Below the pieces are notes generated by a model, which saw nothing but the letters and a program-made list of their open reading frames with translations, was not told where the DNA came from and made no database searches. Positions 8,065 through 15,803 of a DNA stretch of 64,000 bases are shown here, piece by piece. The stretch's first letter is position 1; every line of letters starts with the position of its first letter. Both the position numbers and the translations under genes were made by a program. The DNA comes from Erythrobacter sp. SG61-1L (GTDB lineage: Bacteria > Pseudomonadota > Alphaproteobacteria > Sphingomonadales > Sphingomonadaceae): NCBI RefSeq assembly GCF_001305965.1, contig NZ_JXQC01000003.1:1917642-1981641 (forward strand). The letters are read 5' to 3'.

Positions 8065-9810
8065 ATGAATCTCGCGCAGTTGGCGATTGTCGGCATTCTG
8101 CTGCTGATGCTGGCTGCCTATGCCACGGAGCGCATCCGGATAGAGCTGGTGGCGATGGCCGGCCTCGCTGCAGGCTTCGCTTTCGGCGTGGTGCCCGCAC
8201 GCGAGATATTCAGCGGTTTCGCGACGCCTGCCGTCATCACCGTGATCGAAGTGCTGCTGATCGTCTCTGCCCTGTCGTCCAGCCGGGCGGTGGACGATTT
8301 CGCGCGCAAGATCCTCGCCCGCACGGTCAACCCCGTGGCGGTGCTGGCGATCCTGTGCGGCACGGGGGCCTTCGTTTCGATCTTCATGAACAATATCGGC
8401 GCATTGGCGCTGATGTTCCCGGTGACGCTTTCCGTCTGCGCGCGGCTGAACATCGCGCCGGGGCGGATGCTCATGCCGCTGTCTTTCGCCACTCTCCTGG
8501 GCGGCACCTGTTCGCTCACCGGCACACCAGCCAATCTGATCGTCAATCAATGGGTAGTGCAGGAAACCGGGCACGGCATGGGCTATTTCGGGCTGGCACT
8601 GCTGGGCGGCCCGGTGGCATTGGCCGGGCTTGTGTGGCTGCTGATCGCCGCGCCGCGTTATTTCCGTAACCTCGAACCGGCCGCCGCGCCGTTCGATTCC
8701 GGGCCGACCGATTTTCTGGGTGAATTCGCGGTTCCCGCAGGATCGGCCCTTTCCGGAATGGCACTGCCCGATGCGGAGGTCAGCCATGATCTGACGATCC
8801 ATGGTGTGGTCCGCAACGGCGCCCATGTCTTTGCCCGGCGCGCGGACATCGTCCTTGCCGCGGGTGACATACTGTTGGCCGAAGGCAGCATGGCGACGTT
8901 CGACTGGCTGACAGGAGAAGGTACACTCACCCCGGCGGGTGGCGATGCAACCGTCGGGCAGGAAGACCGGGTGGAAGCCCTCGTCATGCCCGAAAGCCTC
9001 ACAGTGGGATCGCGGCTGGGCGAAGTGCTGGCCTTTGCCGAACACGGCGTGCGGGTGACTGCCCTCGCCAGCCGCCGCCACCGGGTGGAAGGGCGCTTTG
9101 CCGAGCTGCAGATCGGCATGGGCGACGTAGTGGTGCTCAACGGTCGGCGCGATGCGATCCGCGAGGCGCTGGCCGATTGTGCCCTGCTGCCGCTTTCAGG
9201 GCGCCGTCCCGTCTCGCCACGGAGCAACGCGGCCACCAGCGTGGCAATCTTCGCTGCGGGGATATTGGCGACGGCCTTCAATCTTGTCCCGGCGGAGATC
9301 GCCTTCGGTGCAGTGGTGCTGGCGCTCGCCGCGCTCGGCAGCCTGAACCTGCGATCCGCCCTGCAGGACATCAACTGGTCCAGTGTCATCCTGCTGGCCT
9401 GCATGATCCCACTGGGGCTGGCGGTTGAGGATACAGGCGCCGCGGCCGTGATCGCCAATGCCATTGCCGAGCATCTGCCGGCGTTTTCCCCCCTGGTGGT
9501 GGCAGCAACGATCCTGCTGCTTTCCGTCGTCATCACGCCCTTCATCGACAACGTCTCCACCGCCATCGTCCTCAGCCCCATCGCGGCGGGGCTGGCGGCG
9601 CGCACGGGCGTTCCGGTGGAGCCGCTGCTGATGGCCGTGGCAGTGGGCGCCTCGCTGGACTTCCTCACCCCCTTCGGCCACCACAATAACACGGTGGTAA
9701 TGGGCGCGGCCGGATACCGCTTCCGGGACTTCGTTCGATTCGGTGCGCCACTGCTGGCAGTCTGCCTGCTCGCCGCGATTCCCGTCCTGGGCTGGCTGCT
9801 GCAAGGCTGA
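8065..9810 (+). CDS. SLC13/DASS-family permease with TrkA-C domains (probable sulfate or other anion)
   Basis: A 581-residue inner-membrane protein of the SLC13 (divalent anion:sodium symporter-like) family. Hydrophobic segments at about 1-200 and 395-581 flank a soluble loop at about 210-390 that resembles TrkA-C (RCK_C) regulatory domains. The family signature GGTCSLTGTPANLIVN lies near residue 150 and a second repeat DNVSTAIVLSPIA near 495. Such proteins carry sulfate, dicarboxylates or similar anions. The downstream Rrf2 regulator, YezD-like protein and TauE permease make sulfate or another sulfur oxyanion the best guess, but the substrate cannot be read from sequence. Confidence 0.8.
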   Translation: MNLAQLAIVGILLLMLAAYATERIRIELVAMAGLAAGFAFGVVPAREIFSGFATPAVITVIEVLLIVSALSSSRAVDDFARKILARTVNPVAVLAILCGTGAFVSIFMNNIGALALMFPVTLSVCARLNIAPGRMLMPLSFATLLGGTCSLTGTPANLIVNQWVVQETGHGMGYFGLALLGGPVALAGLVWLLIAAPRYFRNLEPAAAPFDSGPTDFLGEFAVPAGSALSGMALPDAEVSHDLTIHGVVRNGAHVFARRADIVLAAGDILLAEGSMATFDWLTGEGTLTPAGGDATVGQEDRVEALVMPESLTVGSRLGEVLAFAEHGVRVTALASRRHRVEGRFAELQIGMGDVVVLNGRRDAIREALADCALLPLSGRRPVSPRSNAATSVAIFAAGILATAFNLVPAEIAFGAVVLALAALGSLNLRSALQDINWSSVILLACMIPLGLAVEDTGAAAVIANAIAEHLPAFSPLVVAATILLLSVVITPFIDNVSTAIVLSPIAAGLAARTGVPVEPLLMAVAVGASLDFLTPFGHHNNTVVMGAAGYRFRDFVRFGAPLLAVCLLAAIPVLGWLLQG

Positions 9811-9839
9811 AGGGTTGATAGAATTCGTATTGCGGCCTA

Positions 9840-9863
9840 AATACCGACTAATCCGCTAGGGAA
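9840..9863 (+). promoter_or_regulatory. Possible Rrf2-type operator before the Rrf2 gene
   Basis: The sequence ATACCGACTAATCCGCTAGG ends about 20 bases before the Rrf2 start. It shares CTAATCC..CTA with the region 10361-10371 (CTAATCCCTACTAATTAG) before the YezD-like gene and vaguely resembles IscR/Rrf2-class sites (ACCGACTA...TAGG). The link to the adjacent Rrf2 protein is inference. Confidence 0.35.
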
Positions 9864-9882
9864 AGCAGCAAGGGCAGTTTCG

Positions 9883-10341
9883 ATGATTTCCAACAAGGCC
9901 AAATATGCCTTCCGCGCCCTGCTCGCCATTGCGGCGGAACCTGAAGGGTCTGCCCTCACCAGTGCGGAGATCGCGCGGACCCATTCCATCCCCCACAAGT
10001 TCCTGGAACAGATCCTGCTGGACTTGAAGAAGGCCGGCATTCTGGACAGCCGCCGCGGCAAAAGTGGCGGATATGTGATGCTTCGGCCGGCAGATACTAT
10101 CAGTTTCGGGGAAGTCCTGCGCCTGTTCGAAGGGCCGCTGGCGCCCCTGCCCTGCCTGTCGCGCAATGCCTATCGCCGCTGTGAGGATTGCGTGAGCGAG
10201 GCCGCCTGCGAGATCAGGCGAGAGTTCGGCCGGGCCTATGACGCAAGCCGCCAGGTGCTGGACGCACGCACGATTGCCGATGCCCTGCGCAACAGCCCCT
10301 ATGGCTTCGAACCGGGCCACGAAGTGCGGCAAGCAGGATGA
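9883..10341 (+). CDS. Rrf2-family transcriptional regulator
   Basis: A 152-residue winged-helix regulator beginning MISNKAKYAFRALLAIA, the standard Rrf2 start, with the recognition region TSAEIARTHSIPHKFLEQIL and wing RRGKSGGY (58-64). It has four cysteines in the loop (C91, C100, C103, C109); Rrf2 proteins that bind an iron-sulfur cluster usually have three here, so a cluster or thiol sensor is plausible. It lies between an SLC13 permease and a YezD-like protein. Rrf2/CymR-type regulators are known to control sulfur assimilation in several bacteria, and I infer the same here. Confidence 0.88.
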   Translation: MISNKAKYAFRALLAIAAEPEGSALTSAEIARTHSIPHKFLEQILLDLKKAGILDSRRGKSGGYVMLRPADTISFGEVLRLFEGPLAPLPCLSRNAYRRCEDCVSEAACEIRREFGRAYDASRQVLDARTIADALRNSPYGFEPGHEVRQAG

Positions 10342-10360
10342 GGCGATAAAATCGGCCTTG

Positions 10361-10385
10361 CTAATCCCTACTAATTAGATAGACA
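10361..10385 (+). promoter_or_regulatory. Possible Rrf2-type operator before the YezD-like gene
   Basis: CTAATCCCTACTAATTAG at 10361-10378 contains the palindrome CTAATTAG and shares CTAATCC..CTA with the element before the Rrf2 gene. It lies about 70 bases before the YezD-like start, in a short AT-rich patch, where a promoter would be expected. Confidence 0.35.
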
Positions 10386-10450
10386 TTATGGGGCAACGCG
10401 GGATGGCGAGTGCGCAAGGCACTCGCCCCCCAACTGAACGGAGCCCTGAC

Positions 10451-10642
10451 ATGACTTCGAATGCCAGCATCCAGCCTGATGCCGATCCGGCATCCGACGC
10501 CCAGTCTCTGCTGGAAGAAAGCCTTGCCGGCGTCCGCGAGGCACTGGCCCGCCTGCGCTTCGGCAGTGTGGCGATCACTGTCCATGAAGGCCGCGTCGTG
10601 CAGATCGACGTGACGGAAAAACGCAGGCTCGTGCGGAGCTGA
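10451..10642 (+). CDS. YezD-like small protein (DUF2292)
   Basis: A 63-residue protein with the family's core LRFGSVAITVHEGRVVQIDV followed by a basic end (TEKRRLVRS). YezD/DUF2292 proteins have no established biochemical role but are repeatedly found beside sulfur-assimilation and sulfonate-uptake genes. The ATG at 10451 has a GGAG site seven bases upstream; an ATG at 10388 in the same frame lacks one. It sits between the Rrf2 regulator and a TonB receptor, which strengthens the sulfur reading of this block. Confidence 0.8.
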   Translation: MTSNASIQPDADPASDAQSLLEESLAGVREALARLRFGSVAITVHEGRVVQIDVTEKRRLVRS

Positions 10643-10751
10643 AGCCCGCAAGCCTGCGCCTTTCCGGCTGAAACCCGACACCCAAAATCAAACCAATAAG
10701 CACGGCCAACCGGACCGCCGGAGGCATCGTGGATCCAACAGGAGGAAACAC

Positions 10752-13217
10752 ATGATCTCTCGCGCAATTTCCCGTGCCGGCCTGCTCGCTGGCGCCGCCG
10801 CCGGTGCGCTGATCGCCCTTCCCGCCCATGCGGAAACGGCCGATCTCCCCGCCGCGGCCTCCACTGCTGCTGACAGTGTCGAGCAGGATGGCGGCTATCC
10901 CGAAAACGTGATCATCATCACGGCCCGCCGCCGCGCGGAGGCCGCACAGGATGTGCCGATCGCAATCGCCACTCTGGACGGGCGCACAATCAACGAAACC
11001 GGCGCCTTCAACATTCAGAAGCTGCAGCAGCTTGCCCCCACGCTGCAGGTCTATTCCTCCAACCCGCGCAACACTTCGGTGAACATCCGCGGCATCGGCG
11101 TGCCCTTTGGCCTGACCAATGACGGGTTCGAGCAGGGCGTGGGCATCTATGTGGACGACGTCTATTATTCCCGCCCCGCATCCGCCGTGTTCGACTTCCT
11201 CGACGTGTCTCAGGTGGAAGTGCTGCGCGGCCCGCAGGGCACGCTTTACGGCAAGAACACCACGGCAGGCGCAATCAACATCCGCACCAACCAGCCGACC
11301 TTCGATTTCGAAGGCAATGCAGAAGTCACTCTGGGCGATCTCAATCTGAAGCAGGCCAAGGTGGCCGTTTCCGGCCCACTGTCGGACAATATCGCGGCTC
11401 GCATCGCCGTGTCTTCCACCAGCCGCCGGGGCACGATCTACAACGTAACCTCGGGCGACTGGATCAATTCGCAGGACAATCTGGGCGTGCGCGGCCAATT
11501 GCTGTTCCGCCCGACCGATACACTCGACATCACCCTGTCAGGCGATTTCAGTTCGCAGGACCCGGATTGCTGCGGCACCGTCTATGTCGGCTATGGCCCC
11601 ACCCAACGGGCAACGAACCGCCAGTTTCCGGCTCTGGCCGCTGGCGTCGGTTACGTCCCGGCCAGCACGAACCCGTTCGATCGCCTGACCGACCTCGATG
11701 CCAGCCTGAATGCGGGCAACAAGACCGGCGGTGCCTCACTGCGCCTGTCCTGGGACATTGACGACCACAACAGCTTCAGCTCGATCACCTCGTGGCGTTT
11801 CTGGGACTGGAAGCCCGAGAATGACCGCGACTACACCGGCCTGGCAATCGTCAGCAAATCGCAGAATCCCTCGCAGCAGGATCAATATTCGCAGGAATTC
11901 CGCTTCAACCACTCTAGCGACGATGTGAACATCGTGCTCGGCGCCTTCGCCTTCCACCAGCGGATCGACACACAGGGCACCGAACAGCAAGGCGCCGATG
12001 CGAGCTACTGGAACCTGACCGGCGGGCAATACGATGCGCTGGCCAGCGACCCCAGCGTGCTGGAAGGACTGACGGCCTACAACACACAATGGCTCAAGGC
12101 GACCAGCCTCGCCCTGTTCGGCCAGCTTGACTGGAAGGTAACCGACCGCCTGACCATCCAGCCCGGCCTGCGCCTGAATTACGACAAGAAGGAAGGCCAT
12201 TACGAACGCGAGGTGTATGACGGCCAGGGCAATCTGCTGCCCGCCACGGGCGGCACAACCAAGCAGCGGGCCCAGCGAAGCATCTATGCCCCGCTGTTCT
12301 ACGAGCCGAGCTTCAGCGACTGGAACTTCAGCTACGATCTGACGCTGAGCTACGAACTGGCGAATGACGTGCTGGCCTATGCCACCTACGCCAAGACCTT
12401 CAAGACGGGCGGCATCAACCAGAACGGCGTGCCCGTGGATGCCAGCAACAACCCGATCGAGGCGGCCTATACGATCAAGCCGGAATCGGTGAACCACTGG
12501 GAAGCGGGCATCAAATCGCAGTTCTGGGATCGCAAGATCACGCTGAACCTCGCCGCGTTCCGTACTTCGATCGACGATTTCCAGGCCAATGTCAGCAATG
12601 GCCAGTTCGGCGTGCTGCGCGGCTATCTGGCCAATGCTGAAAAGGTCCGGACGCAGGGTGTCGAACTGGATTTCAACGTCCGGCCCAGCGCCCGCTTCAA
12701 CGCCTATGTCAACGGCGCCTATACCGATGCGACCTATGTGAAATTCACCGATGCGCCGTGCCCGCCCGAACTGGCCGGTGCCGGCAGCGGCGGTGCGCCT
12801 TACAACACTACCCCGGGTGTGCCGGGCGGGAACAGCCAGCCCAATTGCGACGTTTCCGGGCAAGTGCTGCCGGGCGTTTCCAAATGGGCGTTCTCCTATG
12901 GTGCGGATGCCAATCTGCCGGCCAGGCTGTTGGGCAAGGAAGGCGAGGTCTATCTTGGCGTTGACGGAAGCTACCGTTCGGAATTCTCGTCCAACCCGTC
13001 TCCCTCCATCTACACCTGGATCGATGGCTACGCGCTCACCAATTTCCGCCTCGGCTTCCGCACGGACAGCGGGCTGAACATCTACGGCTGGGTGCGCAAC
13101 GCCTTTGACGTGAACTATTTCGAACAGCTCAATTTCGGGCCGAGCAATACCGGCCTGATCGCCGGCAGCCTCGGCGATCCGCGCACTTGGGGCGGCACGA
13201 TCAGGATCGAATTCTGA
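10752..13217 (+). CDS. TonB-dependent outer-membrane receptor (sulfur block)
   Basis: An 821-residue receptor with a signal peptide of about 27 residues ending LPAHA, a TonB box-like VIIITARRR near residue 55, a plug domain (DVPIAIATLDG, VNIRGIG, VEVLRGPQGTLYGKNTTAGAIN around 155-175) and a C-terminal barrel ending GTIRIEF. It moves an unknown ligand across the outer membrane using TonB energy. The start has a strong GGAGG site eight bases upstream. Flanked by the YezD-like gene and a TauE/SafE permease, it may import an organosulfur compound; that is inferred from neighbours only. Confidence 0.88.
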   Translation: MISRAISRAGLLAGAAAGALIALPAHAETADLPAAASTAADSVEQDGGYPENVIIITARRRAEAAQDVPIAIATLDGRTINETGAFNIQKLQQLAPTLQVYSSNPRNTSVNIRGIGVPFGLTNDGFEQGVGIYVDDVYYSRPASAVFDFLDVSQVEVLRGPQGTLYGKNTTAGAINIRTNQPTFDFEGNAEVTLGDLNLKQAKVAVSGPLSDNIAARIAVSSTSRRGTIYNVTSGDWINSQDNLGVRGQLLFRPTDTLDITLSGDFSSQDPDCCGTVYVGYGPTQRATNRQFPALAAGVGYVPASTNPFDRLTDLDASLNAGNKTGGASLRLSWDIDDHNSFSSITSWRFWDWKPENDRDYTGLAIVSKSQNPSQQDQYSQEFRFNHSSDDVNIVLGAFAFHQRIDTQGTEQQGADASYWNLTGGQYDALASDPSVLEGLTAYNTQWLKATSLALFGQLDWKVTDRLTIQPGLRLNYDKKEGHYEREVYDGQGNLLPATGGTTKQRAQRSIYAPLFYEPSFSDWNFSYDLTLSYELANDVLAYATYAKTFKTGGINQNGVPVDASNNPIEAAYTIKPESVNHWEAGIKSQFWDRKITLNLAAFRTSIDDFQANVSNGQFGVLRGYLANAEKVRTQGVELDFNVRPSARFNAYVNGAYTDATYVKFTDAPCPPELAGAGSGGAPYNTTPGVPGGNSQPNCDVSGQVLPGVSKWAFSYGADANLPARLLGKEGEVYLGVDGSYRSEFSSNPSPSIYTWIDGYALTNFRLGFRTDSGLNIYGWVRNAFDVNYFEQLNFGPSNTGLIAGSLGDPRTWGGTIRIEF

Positions 13218-13249
13218 TCGTGCCCGCCTGAAACAGAGAGGACGACCTC

Positions 13250-14029
13250 ATGTTTGATTTCTCGGCGATCGGCCTGACCGACATCCTGCCCTTCATTGCG
13301 GTAGGCTTCGTCGCCCAGCTTGTGGACGGAGCGCTGGGCATGGCCTTCGGCGTGCTGACCCAAACGATGCTGGTGGCCGTGCTGGGCGTTCCGCCCGCCA
13401 CGGCATCGGCCAGCGTCCATCTGGTGGAAGTCTTCACAACCGGGGCATCGGGCGCCAGCCATATCTTGCATCGCAATGTCGACTGGAAGCTGTTCTGGCG
13501 GCTGGTGCCCGCAGGGATCGTGGGCGGCGTATCGGGGGCCTATCTGCTCTCCAGCATCGATGCCAGCGCGGCCAAGCCCTTCGTCATGGCCTATCTCACG
13601 ATTGTCGGCTTCTACCTGCTGTACAAGGCCGTGCGCCACGATCCCGATCCGCATTTCAAGGACCCGAAGGCTACGGCGCCCCTCGCGCTGACCGGCGGGT
13701 TCCTCGATGCGGCGGGCGGCGGCGGCTGGGGGCCGGTGGTCACGTCCAACCTGCTGGTGCAGGGCAGCGATCCGCGCAAGACGGTGGGCACGGTCAATTC
13801 GGCGGAGTTCCTGCTTACGCTGACCATCTCGATCACTTTCCTCGGCACGCTGGGATTTTCGGCCTTTACCCATGCGGTGATCGGCCTGATCATCGGCGGC
13901 GTGGCAGCAGCACCCTTCGGGGCGATCTTCGCCAAAAGGCTCAATCCCCGGTTCCTGCTTGCTGCCGTATCGGTCGTGCTGATCGCCACAAGTCTGTTCA
14001 GCATCATCAAGGCCTGGCCGATCTTTTAA
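13250..14029 (+). CDS. TauE/SafE-family membrane permease
   Basis: A 259-residue inner-membrane protein with about eight hydrophobic segments and the TauE/SafE features GFVAQLVDGALGMAFGV near residue 20 and GGFLDAAGGGGWGPVV near 155. The family moves sulfite, sulfonates or related anions. It starts 32 bases after the TonB receptor stop with a GAGAGGA ribosome site, so it is probably in the same transcript. A second, clearly different TauE/SafE protein is at 31484-32242. Confidence 0.85.
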   Translation: MFDFSAIGLTDILPFIAVGFVAQLVDGALGMAFGVLTQTMLVAVLGVPPATASASVHLVEVFTTGASGASHILHRNVDWKLFWRLVPAGIVGGVSGAYLLSSIDASAAKPFVMAYLTIVGFYLLYKAVRHDPDPHFKDPKATAPLALTGGFLDAAGGGGWGPVVTSNLLVQGSDPRKTVGTVNSAEFLLTLTISITFLGTLGFSAFTHAVIGLIIGGVAAAPFGAIFAKRLNPRFLLAAVSVVLIATSLFSIIKAWPIF

Positions 14030-14071
14030 GGCTGGCTTCAAGGATCGGACAAAGGCGTGGGGGAAGCGGGA

Positions 14072-14875
14072 ATGGACGTTCAGCTCATCGCGATCTGCGT
14101 GCTGACCGGGGTAATCAACCTCATCGGTGCGCTGGCCTATGCAGCCCGCATTGCCGGCGTGCGCACGCGGCGGATCGCGATGAGCTTCGCGCTGTTCAAC
14201 ATCCTGATCCTTGTCTCGCGCCTGTCCAATGGCCTGCTCGGCCCGCTGGTCGCCAAGCGGATCGAAACCGCCATCGCGGGCGGCGGCGACAAGGGGCTTG
14301 CGGGCGACTTCCACCTGATGCTCGCCTCTGCCAGCGTGGCAGTGTTGCTGGGCATATTGCTGGTGCCCAGCGCGCAGCGGGCCTTTTCCGCTGCCATAGT
14401 CCATCTGCAGAAATCCCGTTCAGTCGGCCGCCTGCTACTCAACAGCGCCTCGCCATCGGGCCTCAGGGTCATGTGGCATTCGCTCGCCCTGCCCCGCACG
14501 GCCAATATCCGCCTGTTTTCCAAGCCTCAGGAACTGGGCTGGGGCATCGTGATTGCCAATTGCCTGGCGCAGGCCATTCTGGCGGTGGGTGTCTTCGCCT
14601 CGATCTATGCGGGCTATCTGAATCCGGAATATCGGGTCACTGCATCGCAGCTTTCATCCGTGATCAATGGCTTCGCCACGATCCTGCTCTTCGCATTCAT
14701 TGACCCGCACCTGTCCGTCATCACCGACGATGCGGCGGAAGGCCGGGTGAGCGATGCCGTGTTCCGCCGCGTGATCGTTTGGATTTCCGCCAGCCGCCTG
14801 GCCGGGACAGTGCTGGCACAAGCGCTGTTCCTGCCCGCTGCCCATGCGGTGGCGTGGATTTCCAACTACGTCTGA
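14072..14875 (+). CDS. Amj-like lipid II flippase family protein (DUF2837)
   Basis: A 267-residue polytopic membrane protein beginning MDVQLIAICVLTGVINLIGALAYAARIAGVRTRRIA, which matches the Amj (alternate to MurJ) family of peptidoglycan precursor flippases; GVRTRRIAMSFALFNILILVSRLSN is a conserved stretch of that family. About seven hydrophobic segments are visible. The ATG at 14072 has GGGGGAAG upstream; a GTG at 14057 is an alternative. It is usually a back-up for MurJ where known. It follows the TauE gene by 42 bases and has no obvious functional tie to the sulfur block. Confidence 0.75.
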   Translation: MDVQLIAICVLTGVINLIGALAYAARIAGVRTRRIAMSFALFNILILVSRLSNGLLGPLVAKRIETAIAGGGDKGLAGDFHLMLASASVAVLLGILLVPSAQRAFSAAIVHLQKSRSVGRLLLNSASPSGLRVMWHSLALPRTANIRLFSKPQELGWGIVIANCLAQAILAVGVFASIYAGYLNPEYRVTASQLSSVINGFATILLFAFIDPHLSVITDDAAEGRVSDAVFRRVIVWISASRLAGTVLAQALFLPAAHAVAWISNYV

Positions 14876-14887
14876 CAGGGCCGGAGT

Positions 14888-15466
14888 TTATTTCGGCAGC
14901 AGGCCCATCTGCTCGATGATGGCCTTCTGCTCCGGATACCAGAACTCCAGATGGCAGGCCTCGCACACGCCATCCATTTCGTTGATCAGCTTGCCAGCGG
15001 CAACGGCATCATGCGCCTTGGCCGCCGCTGCCAGATCGGTCGAATGACTGGCCAGCGATTCCGCCAGTGCCCGGAACACATCGGCGTCCCGGTCCATATG
15101 GGCCTGGATCTGGTCAGGCGTCGGCGCGCCTTCTGTGCCTTCATCCGCGATCTTCACGCCCGGACGAGTGACCTTAAGCGGGTCGAGTTTGGAAAGGTCC
15201 GTTGCATGGCCCGCCATCCGGGCGGAAGCTTCCGCCAGCGCAGTCCAGGTCTTGTCATCCATCAGCGCTGGATCGATCGAGGCCTGATCGTCGATCGCGG
15301 CATTGCCGATCTCCCAGATGGCGTCCGCATCGGGGTCGATCCGCTCGATCATCATTTCGTGGACGGTCTTGTCGAGAGCCCCCGATTCTTCAGCGGCCGG
15401 CTCCTGGCTGGAACAGCCGGCAGCGAAAGTGACCAGCACAAGCAGGCTGGCAAGGCGCAATTTCAT
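14888..15466 (-). CDS. c-type cytochrome lipoprotein (cytochrome c556-like)
   Basis: A 192-residue exported protein with a lipoprotein signal (LVTFAAGC) and one haem-binding motif CEACH near the C-terminus, followed by LEFWYP, the arrangement of cytochrome c556/c'-type proteins. The body is predicted largely helical and acidic. It would sit in the periplasm tethered to a membrane and pass electrons. I take the ATG at 15464-15466 because GAGGA is then six bases upstream; an ATG two codons earlier is possible. It converges with the Amj-like gene and is divergent from the BtuB-like receptor. Confidence 0.8.
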   Translation of the reverse strand: MKLRLASLLVLVTFAAGCSSQEPAAEESGALDKTVHEMMIERIDPDADAIWEIGNAAIDDQASIDPALMDDKTWTALAEASARMAGHATDLSKLDPLKVTRPGVKIADEGTEGAPTPDQIQAHMDRDADVFRALAESLASHSTDLAAAAKAHDAVAAGKLINEMDGVCEACHLEFWYPEQKAIIEQMGLLPK

Positions 15467-15472
15467 GGGCAT

Positions 15473-15803
15473 TCCTCATCTCTCCGGGCGTCTGTTGGCC
15501 CAAGGGCCAAGCTGCTGGACGAATGACAGGCCCGGCGGAAGTAATTTACCGTTACGGCGACGTAACATCGCCCTGACGAGGCAGTCTTTGCCCCCGAATA
15601 TTCCAGACAAAGTCAATCTTAAGGTGAGGCCCCAAAAGTCCAACATGACGCGTATCCGAGATACAAATGGCGCAATTCCTTATGTAACGGGCAATGCGCA
15701 GTTACATTACCGTAATTAACTTGTTGCCCCTCCCCCGCGGCCTAACTGCGTCAATGTCAATCCGGCCGGGAACAGGCCGGACCATCCGAACATGGGGGAA
15801 ATC
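15473..15803. other. 331-base intergenic region with repeated GTAAC/GTTAC elements
   Basis: No gene seen. It holds the inverted repeat GTTAC-N6-GTAAC at 15551-15566, the pair GTAAC-N12-GTTAC at 15684-15705, an operator-like ATTACCGTAATTAACTTG at 15706-15723, and a CCGGCC/GGCCGG hairpin with a seven-base loop at 15762-15780, just before the ribosome site of the receptor gene. No cobalamin riboswitch core was found despite the BtuB-like downstream gene. Confidence 0.6.
15706..15723 (+). promoter_or_regulatory. Operator-like repeat, copy 1 (before the BtuB-like gene)
   Basis: ATTACCGTAATTAACTTG begins with the palindrome ATTAC-C-GTAAT. The same 18 bases with one difference (G for C at the palindrome centre) recur at 18998-19015, just after the PepSY gene. 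Both copies are preceded by a GTAAC...GTTAC pair. The cognate regulator is unknown; metal-uptake repressors of the Fur/Zur type are candidates by context only. Confidence 0.55.

Noticed and set aside
15526..15803. Cobalamin riboswitch before the BtuB-like receptor
   Set aside because: No B12-box-like core or typical flanking helices could be found; the region holds GTAAC/GTTAC palindromes instead.
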